64,000 bases of DNA, from contig CAZSAK010000012.1 of assembly GCA_964605155.1 (NCBI GenBank), positions 1 to 64,000 of the forward strand, in the 5' to 3' direction. The translations under genes and the position numbers were made by a program. The DNA is from CAZSAK01 sp964605155 (GTDB taxonomy: Bacteria; Pseudomonadota; Gammaproteobacteria; SZUA-140). The notes beneath the pieces are model-generated. The model saw nothing but the letters and a program-made list of their open reading frames with translations, was not told the origin of the DNA and ran no database searches. Positions 53,545-63,008 of this stretch are shown piece by piece. Numbering within the stretch: the first letter of the stretch is position 1; each line of letters begins with the position of its first letter.

Positions 53545-54625
53545 TTTCTACCCCGCTACCGCCATTATACTTGCGGAAATCTGTGCTGCCTTGCTGGTGA
53601 TGAACGGCAGCATGTTATTCATGATCATACGTAACAAACGCCGTACCCGACGAGCACTGACGCAACTGACCGAGCGCTTGAAACAAAACGAATCCGATCG
53701 GCTTGTCTCGCTCAAGACAATACTCAAGGACGTCTGCCACTACTCTGAAGACAGGATCAATGAAGCATCAGCCGGTCTGATCAAGACCGAACTGGCCTTT
53801 TATCAGGCATTGATGAACGCCGTCTCATCAGGAAACACGGAATCACTGGAAGACCTTGGCCTCAAAACGCATTCGCTTATCGACGCCTACAGTAATATGG
53901 TGCCTCAGACAGGTGCGTCCGCAGGTGATAATACACAAATGCAAGATGCCGACGGTGCCGTCAGCGAACTGAAGACGGAGATGGCGCAACTCAGGCATGA
54001 AAATGAACGGCTTTCCACGGAGATGAATGCGATTAAGGCTGAAATGGATGAAACCAACTCCGAGTTCACCCGTACCTTCACCAAAGGGGGCAATGAGGAA
54101 ACGGATACGACTCAGAGTGACGATCAAACAACTGCTGAAGATGTCGGGATGCAGGATACGCAAACAGCAGAGGCACAAACAGCGCCGGCGCAGCCCCCTG
54201 AAGAGATAAGCACCGAGTCAGCGGTTGCCTCGGAAGGGCATGCGGCAACTTTGAAGGAAAAGGAAGGCAAGGATGATCAAATTAATGCTTCGGTTGACAC
54301 GGCGGCGAGCAGGAAAGACGCCTCGTTGCACAATGAGCCCACAATAAATGTAGATAATGAGGCTCATGAAGATGATGACGATATCCTGGATAAATCTGAT
54401 ATCGAACTTGAAGAAATCAATCCTGATGAAGACAACAACGCCGAAGACAAGAACGGGATGGTGTCTGACGGGAGCCCGGATCCTGAGTCTGGTATCAGAC
54501 CGGGAGACAACGCAACCCAAAATACATCCGTTGACAAAGCAGAGAAAGAAGCATCAGATCACCCGGTTGCCAAAAATACTCAGGACAAGGAAAAGACTGC
54601 ATCGGTAAAGGCTGAAACCGTATAA
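53537..54625 (+). CDS. membrane-anchored protein with long acidic disordered tail
   Basis: 362 residues from ATG at 53537, overlapping the VWA gene by 8 bases. One N-terminal membrane helix (about 10-32) is followed by a basic stretch (RNKRRTRRAL), a helical and coiled-coil region (about 40-180), and a long low-complexity acidic tail rich in Glu, Asp, Thr, Ala and Asn (such as NEAHEDDDDILDKSD). No family is recognised. Coupling to the VWA gene suggests a shared complex at the inner membrane. Confidence 0.7.
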   Translation: MNSFYPATAIILAEICAALLVMNGSMLFMIIRNKRRTRRALTQLTERLKQNESDRLVSLKTILKDVCHYSEDRINEASAGLIKTELAFYQALMNAVSSGNTESLEDLGLKTHSLIDAYSNMVPQTGASAGDNTQMQDADGAVSELKTEMAQLRHENERLSTEMNAIKAEMDETNSEFTRTFTKGGNEETDTTQSDDQTTAEDVGMQDTQTAEAQTAPAQPPEEISTESAVASEGHAATLKEKEGKDDQINASVDTAASRKDASLHNEPTINVDNEAHEDDDDILDKSDIELEEINPDEDNNAEDKNGMVSDGSPDPESGIRPGDNATQNTSVDKAEKEASDHPVAKNTQDKEKTASVKAETV

Positions 54626-54739
54626 CATACTGGTCTTTACCATTACCATCGGCCTGCCTGCTTAGCTGACCGACCGACGGCCCAAACTCCGAATAACGGC
54701 AGCACACATGACGACCCGGGGGAACGTGATGTAAACTGC

Positions 54740-56134
54740 ATGTCCATGGCTCGTCTTCGCTTATCCGATTCCATAATAAAGAACAATGCCGATCTGATTC
54801 GTGATGATCTGCGTGTTTTGTGGCACCCGTGCACCCAGATGAAGGACCATGAAACTCAGCCGCCGATCCCTGTCAAGCAAGGTGACGGCATTTGGCTGGA
54901 AGACTTTGATGGCAAACGCTATCTCGATGCCATCAGTTCATGGTGGGTAAACCTCTTCGGCCACAAGAATCCCCGCATCAACGCCGCCCTGCATGAACAG
55001 ATAGAAACCCTGGAACATGTCATTCTTGCCGGTTTTACCCATACACCTGTCGTTGAACTGTCACAACGGCTGGTTGAAATTACTCCGCCCGGCCTGGAAC
55101 GCTGTTTTTACGCCGACAATGGCTCATCTGCAATCGAGGTCGCGCTCAAGATGAGTTATCACTACTGGCAGAACACTGGTCATACAAACAAGACGAAATT
55201 CATCACCCTGACCAACAGTTATCATGGTGAAACACTTGGCGCCCTGGCCGTCGGTAACGTGGGACTGTATAAATCCATATATGCACCGCTGTTGATGGAC
55301 ACCATCGATGTGCCATCGCCGGATTGTTTCAATCGGGAAACAGGCGAGAGCTGTGCAGCATATTCTAGCCGGATGTTCCAGGCCATGGAAGATACTCTCG
55401 AGCGGACACACCGGCAGGTATGTGCCGTCATCGTGGAACCTTTGGTGCAATGCGCGGGTAATATGCGGATGTACGATCCCGTCTACCTCAAACTGTTACG
55501 TGATGCATGCAATCACTATGACGTACACCTGATCGCCGATGAAATCGCCGTTGGGTTCGGCCGCACGGGCAGCTTGTTTGCCTGTGAACAGGCCGGTATC
55601 AGCCCGGATTTCATGTGCCTGTCCAAGGGGCTCACCGGCGGCTACCTGCCCCTCTCCGTGACATTGACGACAGATGATGTATACCAGGCTTTTTACGATG
55701 ATTATCAAAGTCTCAAGGCTTTCCTTCATTCACATAGCTATACCGGCAACCCGATCAGCTGTCGTGCCGCCCTTGCATCACTGGATATCTTTCATGAAGA
55801 CAACGTGATCGAGAACAATCGCGCTCTGTCGCAGCTGATGTATGAGGTCACGGCGGATCTTGCCGATCACAACCATGTCGCCGAAGTACGTCAACACGGC
55901 ATGATCCTCGCAATCGAGATGATCAAGAACAAGCACAGGCGTGAGCCCTATCCGTGGCAGGAACGGCGCGGCATGCATGTATACCGCCATGCCCTTCAAA
56001 GAGGCGTATTGTTACGCCCCTTGGGCAACGTGGTCTATTTTATGCCCCCCTACATCATCTCGCCCGAACAGATCAGGTATATCGCACAGGTCGCGCGAGA
56101 AGGTATTGAACTGGCCACCGAGCGGTCCGTATGA
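54740..56134 (+). CDS. bioA: adenosylmethionine-8-amino-7-oxononanoate aminotransferase
   Basis: 464-residue pyridoxal-phosphate enzyme of biotin synthesis that makes 7,8-diaminopelargonate using S-adenosylmethionine as amino donor. Signatures are WHPCTQMKDHE, LDAISSWWVNLFGHKNP, YHGETLGALAVG, IADEIAVGFGRTG and the PLP-lysine in CLSKGLTGGYLPLS. It stands apart from other bio genes in this window. A TGTAAAC half-site 10 bases before the start is not part of a full BirA operator. Confidence 0.95.
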   Translation: MSMARLRLSDSIIKNNADLIRDDLRVLWHPCTQMKDHETQPPIPVKQGDGIWLEDFDGKRYLDAISSWWVNLFGHKNPRINAALHEQIETLEHVILAGFTHTPVVELSQRLVEITPPGLERCFYADNGSSAIEVALKMSYHYWQNTGHTNKTKFITLTNSYHGETLGALAVGNVGLYKSIYAPLLMDTIDVPSPDCFNRETGESCAAYSSRMFQAMEDTLERTHRQVCAVIVEPLVQCAGNMRMYDPVYLKLLRDACNHYDVHLIADEIAVGFGRTGSLFACEQAGISPDFMCLSKGLTGGYLPLSVTLTTDDVYQAFYDDYQSLKAFLHSHSYTGNPISCRAALASLDIFHEDNVIENNRALSQLMYEVTADLADHNHVAEVRQHGMILAIEMIKNKHRREPYPWQERRGMHVYRHALQRGVLLRPLGNVVYFMPPYIISPEQIRYIAQVAREGIELATERSV

Positions 56135-56137
56135 AAC

Positions 56138-56896
56138 ATGCGCATACCACGGATATACACAGACTCTGACATCGCTCAGGGGATGCGTCTCAGGCTCGAT
56201 AAATCCGCCGCCAATCATCTGGTACGGGTGCTGCGTCTCAAATCGGGCGCACAGCTGGTAGTATTCAATGGTCGTGGCGGGCATTTTCAGTCAGTGATAG
56301 ATGACATTCACAATGGTGATGTCAGCGTCGTGATAGGCAAATACACCCCTGATGAAACGGAGTCACCACTCAATATCATCCTGGCGCAAGGTATATCACG
56401 TGGTGAACGCATGGACTATACGATTCAGAAATCTGTCGAACTAGGTGTAAATACCATCATGCCACTGCTGACCGAGCGTTGTGGAGTTAAACTGGGTAAA
56501 GACCGGGCAGAAAAAAGATTGCGCCACTGGCGGGGTGTCATCGCTGCTGCCTGCGAACAATGCGGCCGCGATACCATACCCGATATACTGCCCGTGACCT
56601 TATTGCATAACTGGCTACAACAGCAATCCGGCGGTCATATCGGTAATCAATCTATGACGCCTCTCAAGGTGGTGCTGGATTATCAAAGCAGCGACACATT
56701 GAAACAACACCCCAAACCGGATGGTCCGATTATCCTGCTGATCGGACCCGAGGGGGGATTGACCGATGATGAGTTACAGTCGGCATATCACGCGGGATAT
56801 ACAGGTATCAGGCTTGGACCACGCATCCTGAGAACCGAAACGGCAGGTATCGCTGCAGTCACTACCTTGCAGGCGTTATGGGGAGACCTGGCCTGA
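56138..56896 (+). CDS. rsmE: 16S rRNA (uracil-1498-N3)-methyltransferase RsmE
   Basis: 252 residues: an N-terminal PUA-like domain (about 15-75) and a SPOUT knotted methyltransferase domain. SAM-site motifs are LIGPEGGLTDDE and LRLGPRILRTETA near the end (here IRLGPRILRTETAG). Family landmarks AQGISRGERMDYTIQKSVELG precede it (GERMDYTIQKSVELG). It starts 3 bases after bioA and is likely co-transcribed. Confidence 0.95.
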   Translation: MRIPRIYTDSDIAQGMRLRLDKSAANHLVRVLRLKSGAQLVVFNGRGGHFQSVIDDIHNGDVSVVIGKYTPDETESPLNIILAQGISRGERMDYTIQKSVELGVNTIMPLLTERCGVKLGKDRAEKRLRHWRGVIAAACEQCGRDTIPDILPVTLLHNWLQQQSGGHIGNQSMTPLKVVLDYQSSDTLKQHPKPDGPIILLIGPEGGLTDDELQSAYHAGYTGIRLGPRILRTETAGIAAVTTLQALWGDLA

Positions 56897-56926
56897 AGCC
56901 ATCAATTACGAGGTTGATCTTTCCTG

Positions 56927-58015
56927 TCAAGTCTGGCCCGCATTCTCCCTGGTGGATTCGATTGCGCGCAGGGTGACTGCCAGATGCTCAGCCAGTAATT
57001 CCGGTGTGGCGGAGTAGGAAACCTGGCAAGCATCACGGATATATTGCGGCGTGCTAGGGAAACGACTGCTCTCGCTGTCCTGCGTCCAGACGACACCACC
57101 GTGATCCGTAATTGCATTGCAACCCTCGATGCCTGTTCTGCCGATACCACTGAAAACGATGGCGCCGGCATTTCTACCGTATTTTTTTGCAACCATGGTC
57201 AATATCTTGTCAATCGCCGGTGTGATGTCCGACGATGTAGACGGCGGCACAAGGTTTATCTTCCCAAGTTCATCTATCATCAGTGTTTCGTCAACGAGAG
57301 GCAATATGATCACATCTTGATGACGTATGCTATGGCCCGCCTCTGGTGGCTGCACATGGTAGCTGGTTCCTGCAGCAAAAAGTCGTGAGGCAAGGGTGAC
57401 GACATTCTCGCCAAGATACTGTGCGATTATAAAACCGATGGGCAGATCACCCGGGAGTGCGGACAAAAAACGCCTGATTGCCTCGATCCCGCCCATAGAC
57501 CCTGTCAGCACCCAGACGCGTCGCGCCGGAATATCATGGTTTACGCTTCCAGCTGGCTTTGCGGTCTCCACCGCTATATGACCTACATCACCACCTTGCG
57601 ATTCAGTGGCATTATGACGAGCGGGTGACTCAGGTGTCCTGTCCGAATCCTTATCAATTCTTGCGCCTCGCCGAAACAATGATGTCAGTTTGTTGGACAA
57701 TTTACGACCCAGCTCCTCCTCTGTCTGACCGTTTTTCAAGGTAACGTCGCTGTCGCTGAATACAATGGGAATATCAAGTCTCTCAAATAATGTATCCAGA
57801 TATTCCTTTTGCAGCGCCTCTCCATCTTCCAGATCAACCAGTAATACATCAGCGCCGTTGCGAGCGAGCTGGTCCGGTAAATCCGGAACAAATGCTGTAT
57901 TTAACACAACATCCAGACCTTGCCCCAGCAGAATATCGCCCAGGCCTGATCGGGTCTCACCGTTATGGTGTACGATCGCCACCTTAAGCGGTCTTGTATC
58001 AACTGTATTTAACAC
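56927..58015 (-). CDS. chpB: ChpB/CheB-like protein with substituted catalytic residues
   Basis: 362 residues. An N-terminal receiver-like region (1-115; VLLVDLEDGEAL) is linked by about 45 disordered residues to a CheB methylesterase-like domain (165-355). The catalytic Ser is present (TGSMGG, S173), but the His of the VxQH motif is Tyr200 (IIAQYLGE) and the Asp of GMGxDG is Thr294 (GIGRTGIEG), so esterase activity is probably lost. It is last in the pilG-pilJ-chpA-chpB-like run. Start GTG is tentative. Confidence 0.8.
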   Translation of the reverse strand: MLNTVDTRPLKVAIVHHNGETRSGLGDILLGQGLDVVLNTAFVPDLPDQLARNGADVLLVDLEDGEALQKEYLDTLFERLDIPIVFSDSDVTLKNGQTEEELGRKLSNKLTSLFRRGARIDKDSDRTPESPARHNATESQGGDVGHIAVETAKPAGSVNHDIPARRVWVLTGSMGGIEAIRRFLSALPGDLPIGFIIAQYLGENVVTLASRLFAAGTSYHVQPPEAGHSIRHQDVIILPLVDETLMIDELGKINLVPPSTSSDITPAIDKILTMVAKKYGRNAGAIVFSGIGRTGIEGCNAITDHGGVVWTQDSESSRFPSTPQYIRDACQVSYSATPELLAEHLAVTLRAIESTRENAGQT

Positions 58016-58200
58016 CCCGGGGATGCCATGTCAGCAAAGTTATTTATATAAGAGTGATTCACCCCGAAATTCCTGCTCGCTGTTTATTTTCCAGAAGTCA
58101 CGGCACATTTATAGCATACCGGGGTAATTACTTAAACGTCGGGTTAAGATTGCCTGTCTGCAGGCATTGCCATTGCGCCTGCGATTATGTTAGTTCATTA

Positions 58201-60666
58201 CTATGTGATCGATAGTTGCCGGATTGCCTTCAGATTACCCACATCTTCCCCCAGTAAGGCACCGAGCTCCAGCACGAGTACCAGCCGTTTGTCACTCAGG
58301 AGTGTTGCCCCGGATATCACCTTGACCCTGTTCATCTCAGGCACAGGCTGGTTGATAATCACTTCCCTTTGTCCCTTGATCTGATCTACCTGTAATGCAA
58401 TGCGCTTATTACCCATGGAGATCAATATCACGGGATACTGTGCATCCCCGCCGGCTGTTATATCCCGCTGTTCAAACCCCAGCACCATGGCAAGATTGCG
58501 GAACTGATAGGTGTACCCCTTGTATTTATATATATGTTCATCAAGTGATCTCAACGCATCAATTTCCAGTGCGCCCAGATACAGCACATCGTCGACATTG
58601 GCCAGCGGAATGGCATATATCTCACTATCGACCTGCACGGTTAATGCCTGCATGACGTTCAGCTCACAGGGAACGCATATTGTAAAGCTGTTGCCCGCCG
58701 CTGCAGACGTGTTATAGGTGACATCTCCACCCATGGCCTTGACGATACGCGCAATATCGGATAACTGAATACCGGACGACTTTAAACCAGCCAGATTGCT
58801 CTCCCTGTTAAAACCGCCGTTGAACATCAGCATCGAGAGCTCGGCGATTGTAAACGGTTCTTTTTCATGTATGTATCCAAGCTCCACTGCCCTTTGCCGT
58901 AATCCGGCGGAGTCGATAGCAATGCCGTCATCACGGATATTGATGACCAGCTCCATACCCTGTTTGGTAAATTCCAGGGTGATGGTTCCGCCCAGAGGCT
59001 TGCCTGAATTTACCCGGGACACAGCAACTTCGATTCCGTGTTCAATACAAAAACCTATGAGACACTTCAACGGTTCGATCAGGTTATCCAGCAAGATCCT
59101 GTCCAGCCTGATATGCTGTCCGATGACATTTAAAGTGACAATCTTTGATTGTTCATCAGCTTTATGCCTGACAACATGTTCAAGCATCTTAATGCGGGAT
59201 TCAATTGATACGATACGTGCCTGACGCAGTCCCGCCTTCATCGAAGCAATGATTTGCCGTTGCTGTTCGATATGCTGTCCCAGCTGATTCAGCTGTTTCA
59301 GGTTTTGGTCATGCGCTCTGTCCGATTCATCCAGGTACTCGTTCAAGAGACTGTCGTTGTCTCCGCTATTTTCACTGTTACCTGATGCCGAGGATGACCT
59401 TGCAATGCGTATATAATTGCGCAGTTGCCCGGTCTCATGCTTCAATTCATCGATATACGACCTTAGCAGTTCATACGTTTCGTCGATTGCATGCTGCATA
59501 TCATCCATCCTGTCAACATGTTCCTCCGTCCGGTCACGAATGCCCGAAGCTGGACGGTATGACGGTCGATTTTGTGTTTTATCAGGCCGACCTGGACTAT
59601 GTTCGTCAGGTACGGCCGGGTGCGGATGCCTGAGCGCGATCTGTTCTCCATTGCCATCATGATCAACCCCCTGCGTCAATCCGTCCACCGGCTCGGTGAG
59701 TTGCCTGCTGATCCTGAACACCTGTTCCTCGACCGGGTTTATAGTCTCACGATGGATGTACTGATCGACGAGCGAGCTCAATTGTTCATAGGACTGATCC
59801 AACAGCTCGTTTATCTCTTCCCGATGTTGCTCATCACTACGCTGCAATAATGCAATAAGCAACTCCATACCATGACTCAACTCAACCACCTCTTCAAGTC
59901 CTGCATCCAACGCTCCTGTACTCAGGGATGCAAGAACCTTACGAAACTCCTTGATTAATACGCCACTGTCACGTGATTTCTGCAACATATGCAACACCAT
60001 CCTGCCCGACTTTATGTACTTGCCGGCAATCCGCATGAATTGTCTTCTCAGGTCATCATCCACCTTCTCCCTGCCCGTTATATCTTCGGGAGACAATGTA
60101 TTTGATGTTTCTATATATGAAGGCATGAGGTCATCATGGTACCTGTTCTGATCGGACATGACTGATCGCTCGTTGGACAGACTATACGATGTCAACGATG
60201 AAGACAGTGATACAAGTCGCTTTGTATTGCTTTCTACTTCAGTCAACAAGCTTTCCTGCTGATTCACGTCTGCAGACAGTCCTTCCAGGTAATATGACAT
60301 TTCATCAAGTAAGCCGAGAAATAATCGTGATCCATCATGATCGAGAAACGCGATATCGGGACGGGCCGGGATAGCAGTGATAAACTGATTACAGGCGTTA
60401 AGGGCATTGGCGATGCGGGTAAGATTCAACATAATCATGCTGCCGGAAATCAATCTCAGGCGGTCTTGTATGTCCTGAACTTTATCGTACTCGAAATCAC
60501 TCTGCAGGGACTCAAAGGAATTCTTTACCACGAAGAGCTCCTCGAGAGCCTGCTCGATAACAGGATCCATGAATTTCCTTAATATACGTTCTGAACCGGA
60601 TTCATCAGAAGCATCTGTCCAAAGCATGTCCTTCATCAGCTCTTTGTAATCTTTTTCGTCCGACAT
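58201..60666 (-). CDS. chpA: ChpA/CheA-like protein without recognisable kinase motifs
   Basis: 821 residues: a long helical N-terminal half, a coiled-coil region (about 380-500), a CheA-type ATPase-like domain (about 510-650) and a C-terminal CheW domain (about 655-810). No phospho-acceptor Hpt motif (HxxKG) is present. In the N box DHGIE is kept as EHGIE, but the metal-binding Asn of RNAxDHG is missing (GFCIEHG, about 540); G1 reads RDDGIAID and G2 LKSSGIQLSD instead of GRGVGMDV. ATP use is doubtful. There is no receiver domain at the end. Position after a pilJ-like gene identifies it as the ChpA counterpart. Confidence 0.78.
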   Translation of the reverse strand: MSDEKDYKELMKDMLWTDASDESGSERILRKFMDPVIEQALEELFVVKNSFESLQSDFEYDKVQDIQDRLRLISGSMIMLNLTRIANALNACNQFITAIPARPDIAFLDHDGSRLFLGLLDEMSYYLEGLSADVNQQESLLTEVESNTKRLVSLSSSLTSYSLSNERSVMSDQNRYHDDLMPSYIETSNTLSPEDITGREKVDDDLRRQFMRIAGKYIKSGRMVLHMLQKSRDSGVLIKEFRKVLASLSTGALDAGLEEVVELSHGMELLIALLQRSDEQHREEINELLDQSYEQLSSLVDQYIHRETINPVEEQVFRISRQLTEPVDGLTQGVDHDGNGEQIALRHPHPAVPDEHSPGRPDKTQNRPSYRPASGIRDRTEEHVDRMDDMQHAIDETYELLRSYIDELKHETGQLRNYIRIARSSSASGNSENSGDNDSLLNEYLDESDRAHDQNLKQLNQLGQHIEQQRQIIASMKAGLRQARIVSIESRIKMLEHVVRHKADEQSKIVTLNVIGQHIRLDRILLDNLIEPLKCLIGFCIEHGIEVAVSRVNSGKPLGGTITLEFTKQGMELVINIRDDGIAIDSAGLRQRAVELGYIHEKEPFTIAELSMLMFNGGFNRESNLAGLKSSGIQLSDIARIVKAMGGDVTYNTSAAAGNSFTICVPCELNVMQALTVQVDSEIYAIPLANVDDVLYLGALEIDALRSLDEHIYKYKGYTYQFRNLAMVLGFEQRDITAGGDAQYPVILISMGNKRIALQVDQIKGQREVIINQPVPEMNRVKVISGATLLSDKRLVLVLELGALLGEDVGNLKAIRQLSIT

Positions 60667-60688
60667 CGCGTCTTATTCCATCATGTCT

Positions 60689-62776
60689 TCAGCATTTAGG
60701 TAAATCTGCACCTGCATTTTTCCAGGAGTCTCTCAATTGTGCCGCCAGTTTTTCCAGCGATTCAACACCAGCCATGATGTCATTGACACCAGCCGACAGA
60801 TCAACAATATGCTGTTGTAATGAGGCAATTCCGTCAGCTGCCTCATTGAGGCTATTAAACTGACGTTCCAGGATAGTCACGACATTCCCTATCCTATCGA
60901 TCAATGTTGCATTGTCTTCAATGGATTGCCCCTTGGAATTAGCGCCTTCCTCACCTGGCATCGTCAATACACCCAGATGCTCCTTGAACGTTGCAACATC
61001 TGCCAGTATTTTACCAATGACAGTAGCAAATTCATCGTCTAATTCAGTCAGTCGCCTGGATATACCTGTAATTCGATGGGCGTGTTGTTGTATTTCATCT
61101 GCTGCAAACAGCCCTACTGGTTCATCGTCCCCGTTCACGTGGATCGCGGTATTCAACGCAATCAGATTGATCTTCGATGCCTCGCTGCTGATCCGTCCGG
61201 CGACCCCGCTGATGTCTGGAAGATACTCGCGGATAAGCAGCATGGACTGCTGCAAAGTGTCGACCTGGTCATCAAGGCGGGTAATCCCGCTTTCCAGCTC
61301 GCTAACCGGTGCACGGGCAGAATTCATACCGGATTGTACATATTTATCCAGCATCCCTTTCAGGTTGATCGCTTCATCCATGCCACGTTTCATTGTATTA
61401 ACTGTATCTTCAAGAGTATTTTCTGCACTGTCGGCCTGTTGGGCCAGTCCGTCACTGACTTCGACAATTGCTAATATCGATTCATGCATGCCGTTTGATA
61501 CGGACAATATTTGTACTACCGTTTGATCAACATGTTCAGCATGTTTTCGCACCGGTTCGAGTGCTGTGTTGACAGCATCGTGATATGATGATGTCAGTTC
61601 TCGCCGCGGTCTGGCCTCGTAATCACCACCGGCAATATCTCCTATTGAATCTTGGACGAAGTCAACCAGCTCCTGAGGGCTGATATTGTCCGGCCGGGAA
61701 GTACCGTTGCTGGCTATAGATATGAGTTGCAATATAATGAGTGTTATAAAAACCAATACACCTGCGCCCAGCAATGTCCACATAAGTGGTGTGATATTGT
61801 ATTGCGGTTCCGCCTTGTCGAATGCTTGCACTAATGTCCCGGTCGCCTGTATAAACGACGGTTTTATACGTATGCTGTCGCGTACCGCAAAATTCAACCT
61901 CGCCAGTTCGGGTTCCAGGTTCAGTATGCCCGTTATCGAATCGCTCACACGATGATAGATCAAGAGGATTCCGGACAGTTTATCCCTGATAGCGTCGTCA
62001 CTGACCTTGAGCTGACCACTGCCAAGCATAGCTTGAAGCGTTTGCTCAAAGATCGCTGAATCTCGCCCGATGGAAGAATAGATCCGCGACCGAGTCTCAT
62101 CGCCGATCATTCCGCTACGGCTGATATCATTGACCCCCTTTTCGATACGCTGTATCAGCACCAACTGTCTTGTCGCATTATAGATATCCCGGGCGTTTGC
62201 ACCATTTTTAACAAGATCTCTGGCGACCTCTTCCGACAATGACACTATTTCCGGAATCGACAAGCTGATGTTTACGAGCAATCCTGTCAATTTTGACAAT
62301 GAGTGTTCACCATTCAGTATTATGCTTATATCAGCCCTGTAGTCCTGCCAGACAACATCAACAGTTTGTAACGCAGGTGTCAGTCCGGTTCTTGAGGATA
62401 TGCCTTTACCGGTAACACCTGTCCTGATGTCGCGCAATAATTGTTCGAACCGACTGGTATGTGTCCTTAGCGCGTCAATGCCCGGTTTTAAACGGTTTTT
62501 TGCAATATCTTCGATATCCATGCCAAGCTGGCCGGCTATCATTTGCTGTTGATGTATATCTTTATACAGCTGATTGTTTCGTTGGTAGCGGAGATCCGTA
62601 TAAGAAAACATCACCATCATCGCAATGATCACGATCACGAATACACCCGCAATCATGCTCAAATTTGAGCCTTCACCCTGATCTGCTACGACAGTGTTTT
62701 GTATGGACTCGGACATAAACCTTTCAAACCCTCTTGAATCAACCATCCTGGACCATGGATCCGGTGGCGGTCTCAC
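60689..62776 (-). CDS. pilJ: PilJ-like methyl-accepting chemotaxis-type transducer, divergent signalling tip
   Basis: 695 residues as read, similar to PilJ (682). Two membrane helices (about 40-62 and 325-348) enclose a large helical periplasmic region of the PilJ type. The cytoplasmic coiled coil includes ASKINLIALNTAIHVNG (about 528), recalling the MCP tip QTNLLALNAAIEAARAGE, but the downstream Glu-Ala-Ala-Arg and GRGFAVVADEVR parts have changed (GLFAADEIQQHAHR). The frame opens with GTG at 62776; ATG at 62716 (MSESIQ) is likely. Confidence 0.82.
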   Translation of the reverse strand: MRPPPDPWSRMVDSRGFERFMSESIQNTVVADQGEGSNLSMIAGVFVIVIIAMMVMFSYTDLRYQRNNQLYKDIHQQQMIAGQLGMDIEDIAKNRLKPGIDALRTHTSRFEQLLRDIRTGVTGKGISSRTGLTPALQTVDVVWQDYRADISIILNGEHSLSKLTGLLVNISLSIPEIVSLSEEVARDLVKNGANARDIYNATRQLVLIQRIEKGVNDISRSGMIGDETRSRIYSSIGRDSAIFEQTLQAMLGSGQLKVSDDAIRDKLSGILLIYHRVSDSITGILNLEPELARLNFAVRDSIRIKPSFIQATGTLVQAFDKAEPQYNITPLMWTLLGAGVLVFITLIILQLISIASNGTSRPDNISPQELVDFVQDSIGDIAGGDYEARPRRELTSSYHDAVNTALEPVRKHAEHVDQTVVQILSVSNGMHESILAIVEVSDGLAQQADSAENTLEDTVNTMKRGMDEAINLKGMLDKYVQSGMNSARAPVSELESGITRLDDQVDTLQQSMLLIREYLPDISGVAGRISSEASKINLIALNTAIHVNGDDEPVGLFAADEIQQHAHRITGISRRLTELDDEFATVIGKILADVATFKEHLGVLTMPGEEGANSKGQSIEDNATLIDRIGNVVTILERQFNSLNEAADGIASLQQHIVDLSAGVNDIMAGVESLEKLAAQLRDSWKNAGADLPKC

Positions 62777-63008
62777 CTGTGACGTTTTGATTGTTATATG
62801 AATGAAGTCAGAGAGGCAGTGATACCCTTTTTCCTCACATCTTGCCGTCCAGGGCTCACCAAGAAGGGTGTATCAAACACTCATTTATCAGTGAAAACTT
62901 CTAGCTTTCCTTGTGTCGTCATCAGATGGCTGGATCTGATGACGTGTGGATTATTGTTATACTGTAATCGTTGCATGGCGCCGACTTGTTCGTACAACGG
63001 ACAGTCCT

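Noticed and set aside
54725..54740. BirA operator before bioA
   Set aside because: Only one TGTAAAC half-site is visible; the matching GTTTACA arm at the usual distance is absent.
62777..63008. Missing pilI or pilH gene in the gap
   Set aside because: Only short shadow frames are present and none shows CheW or receiver motifs.
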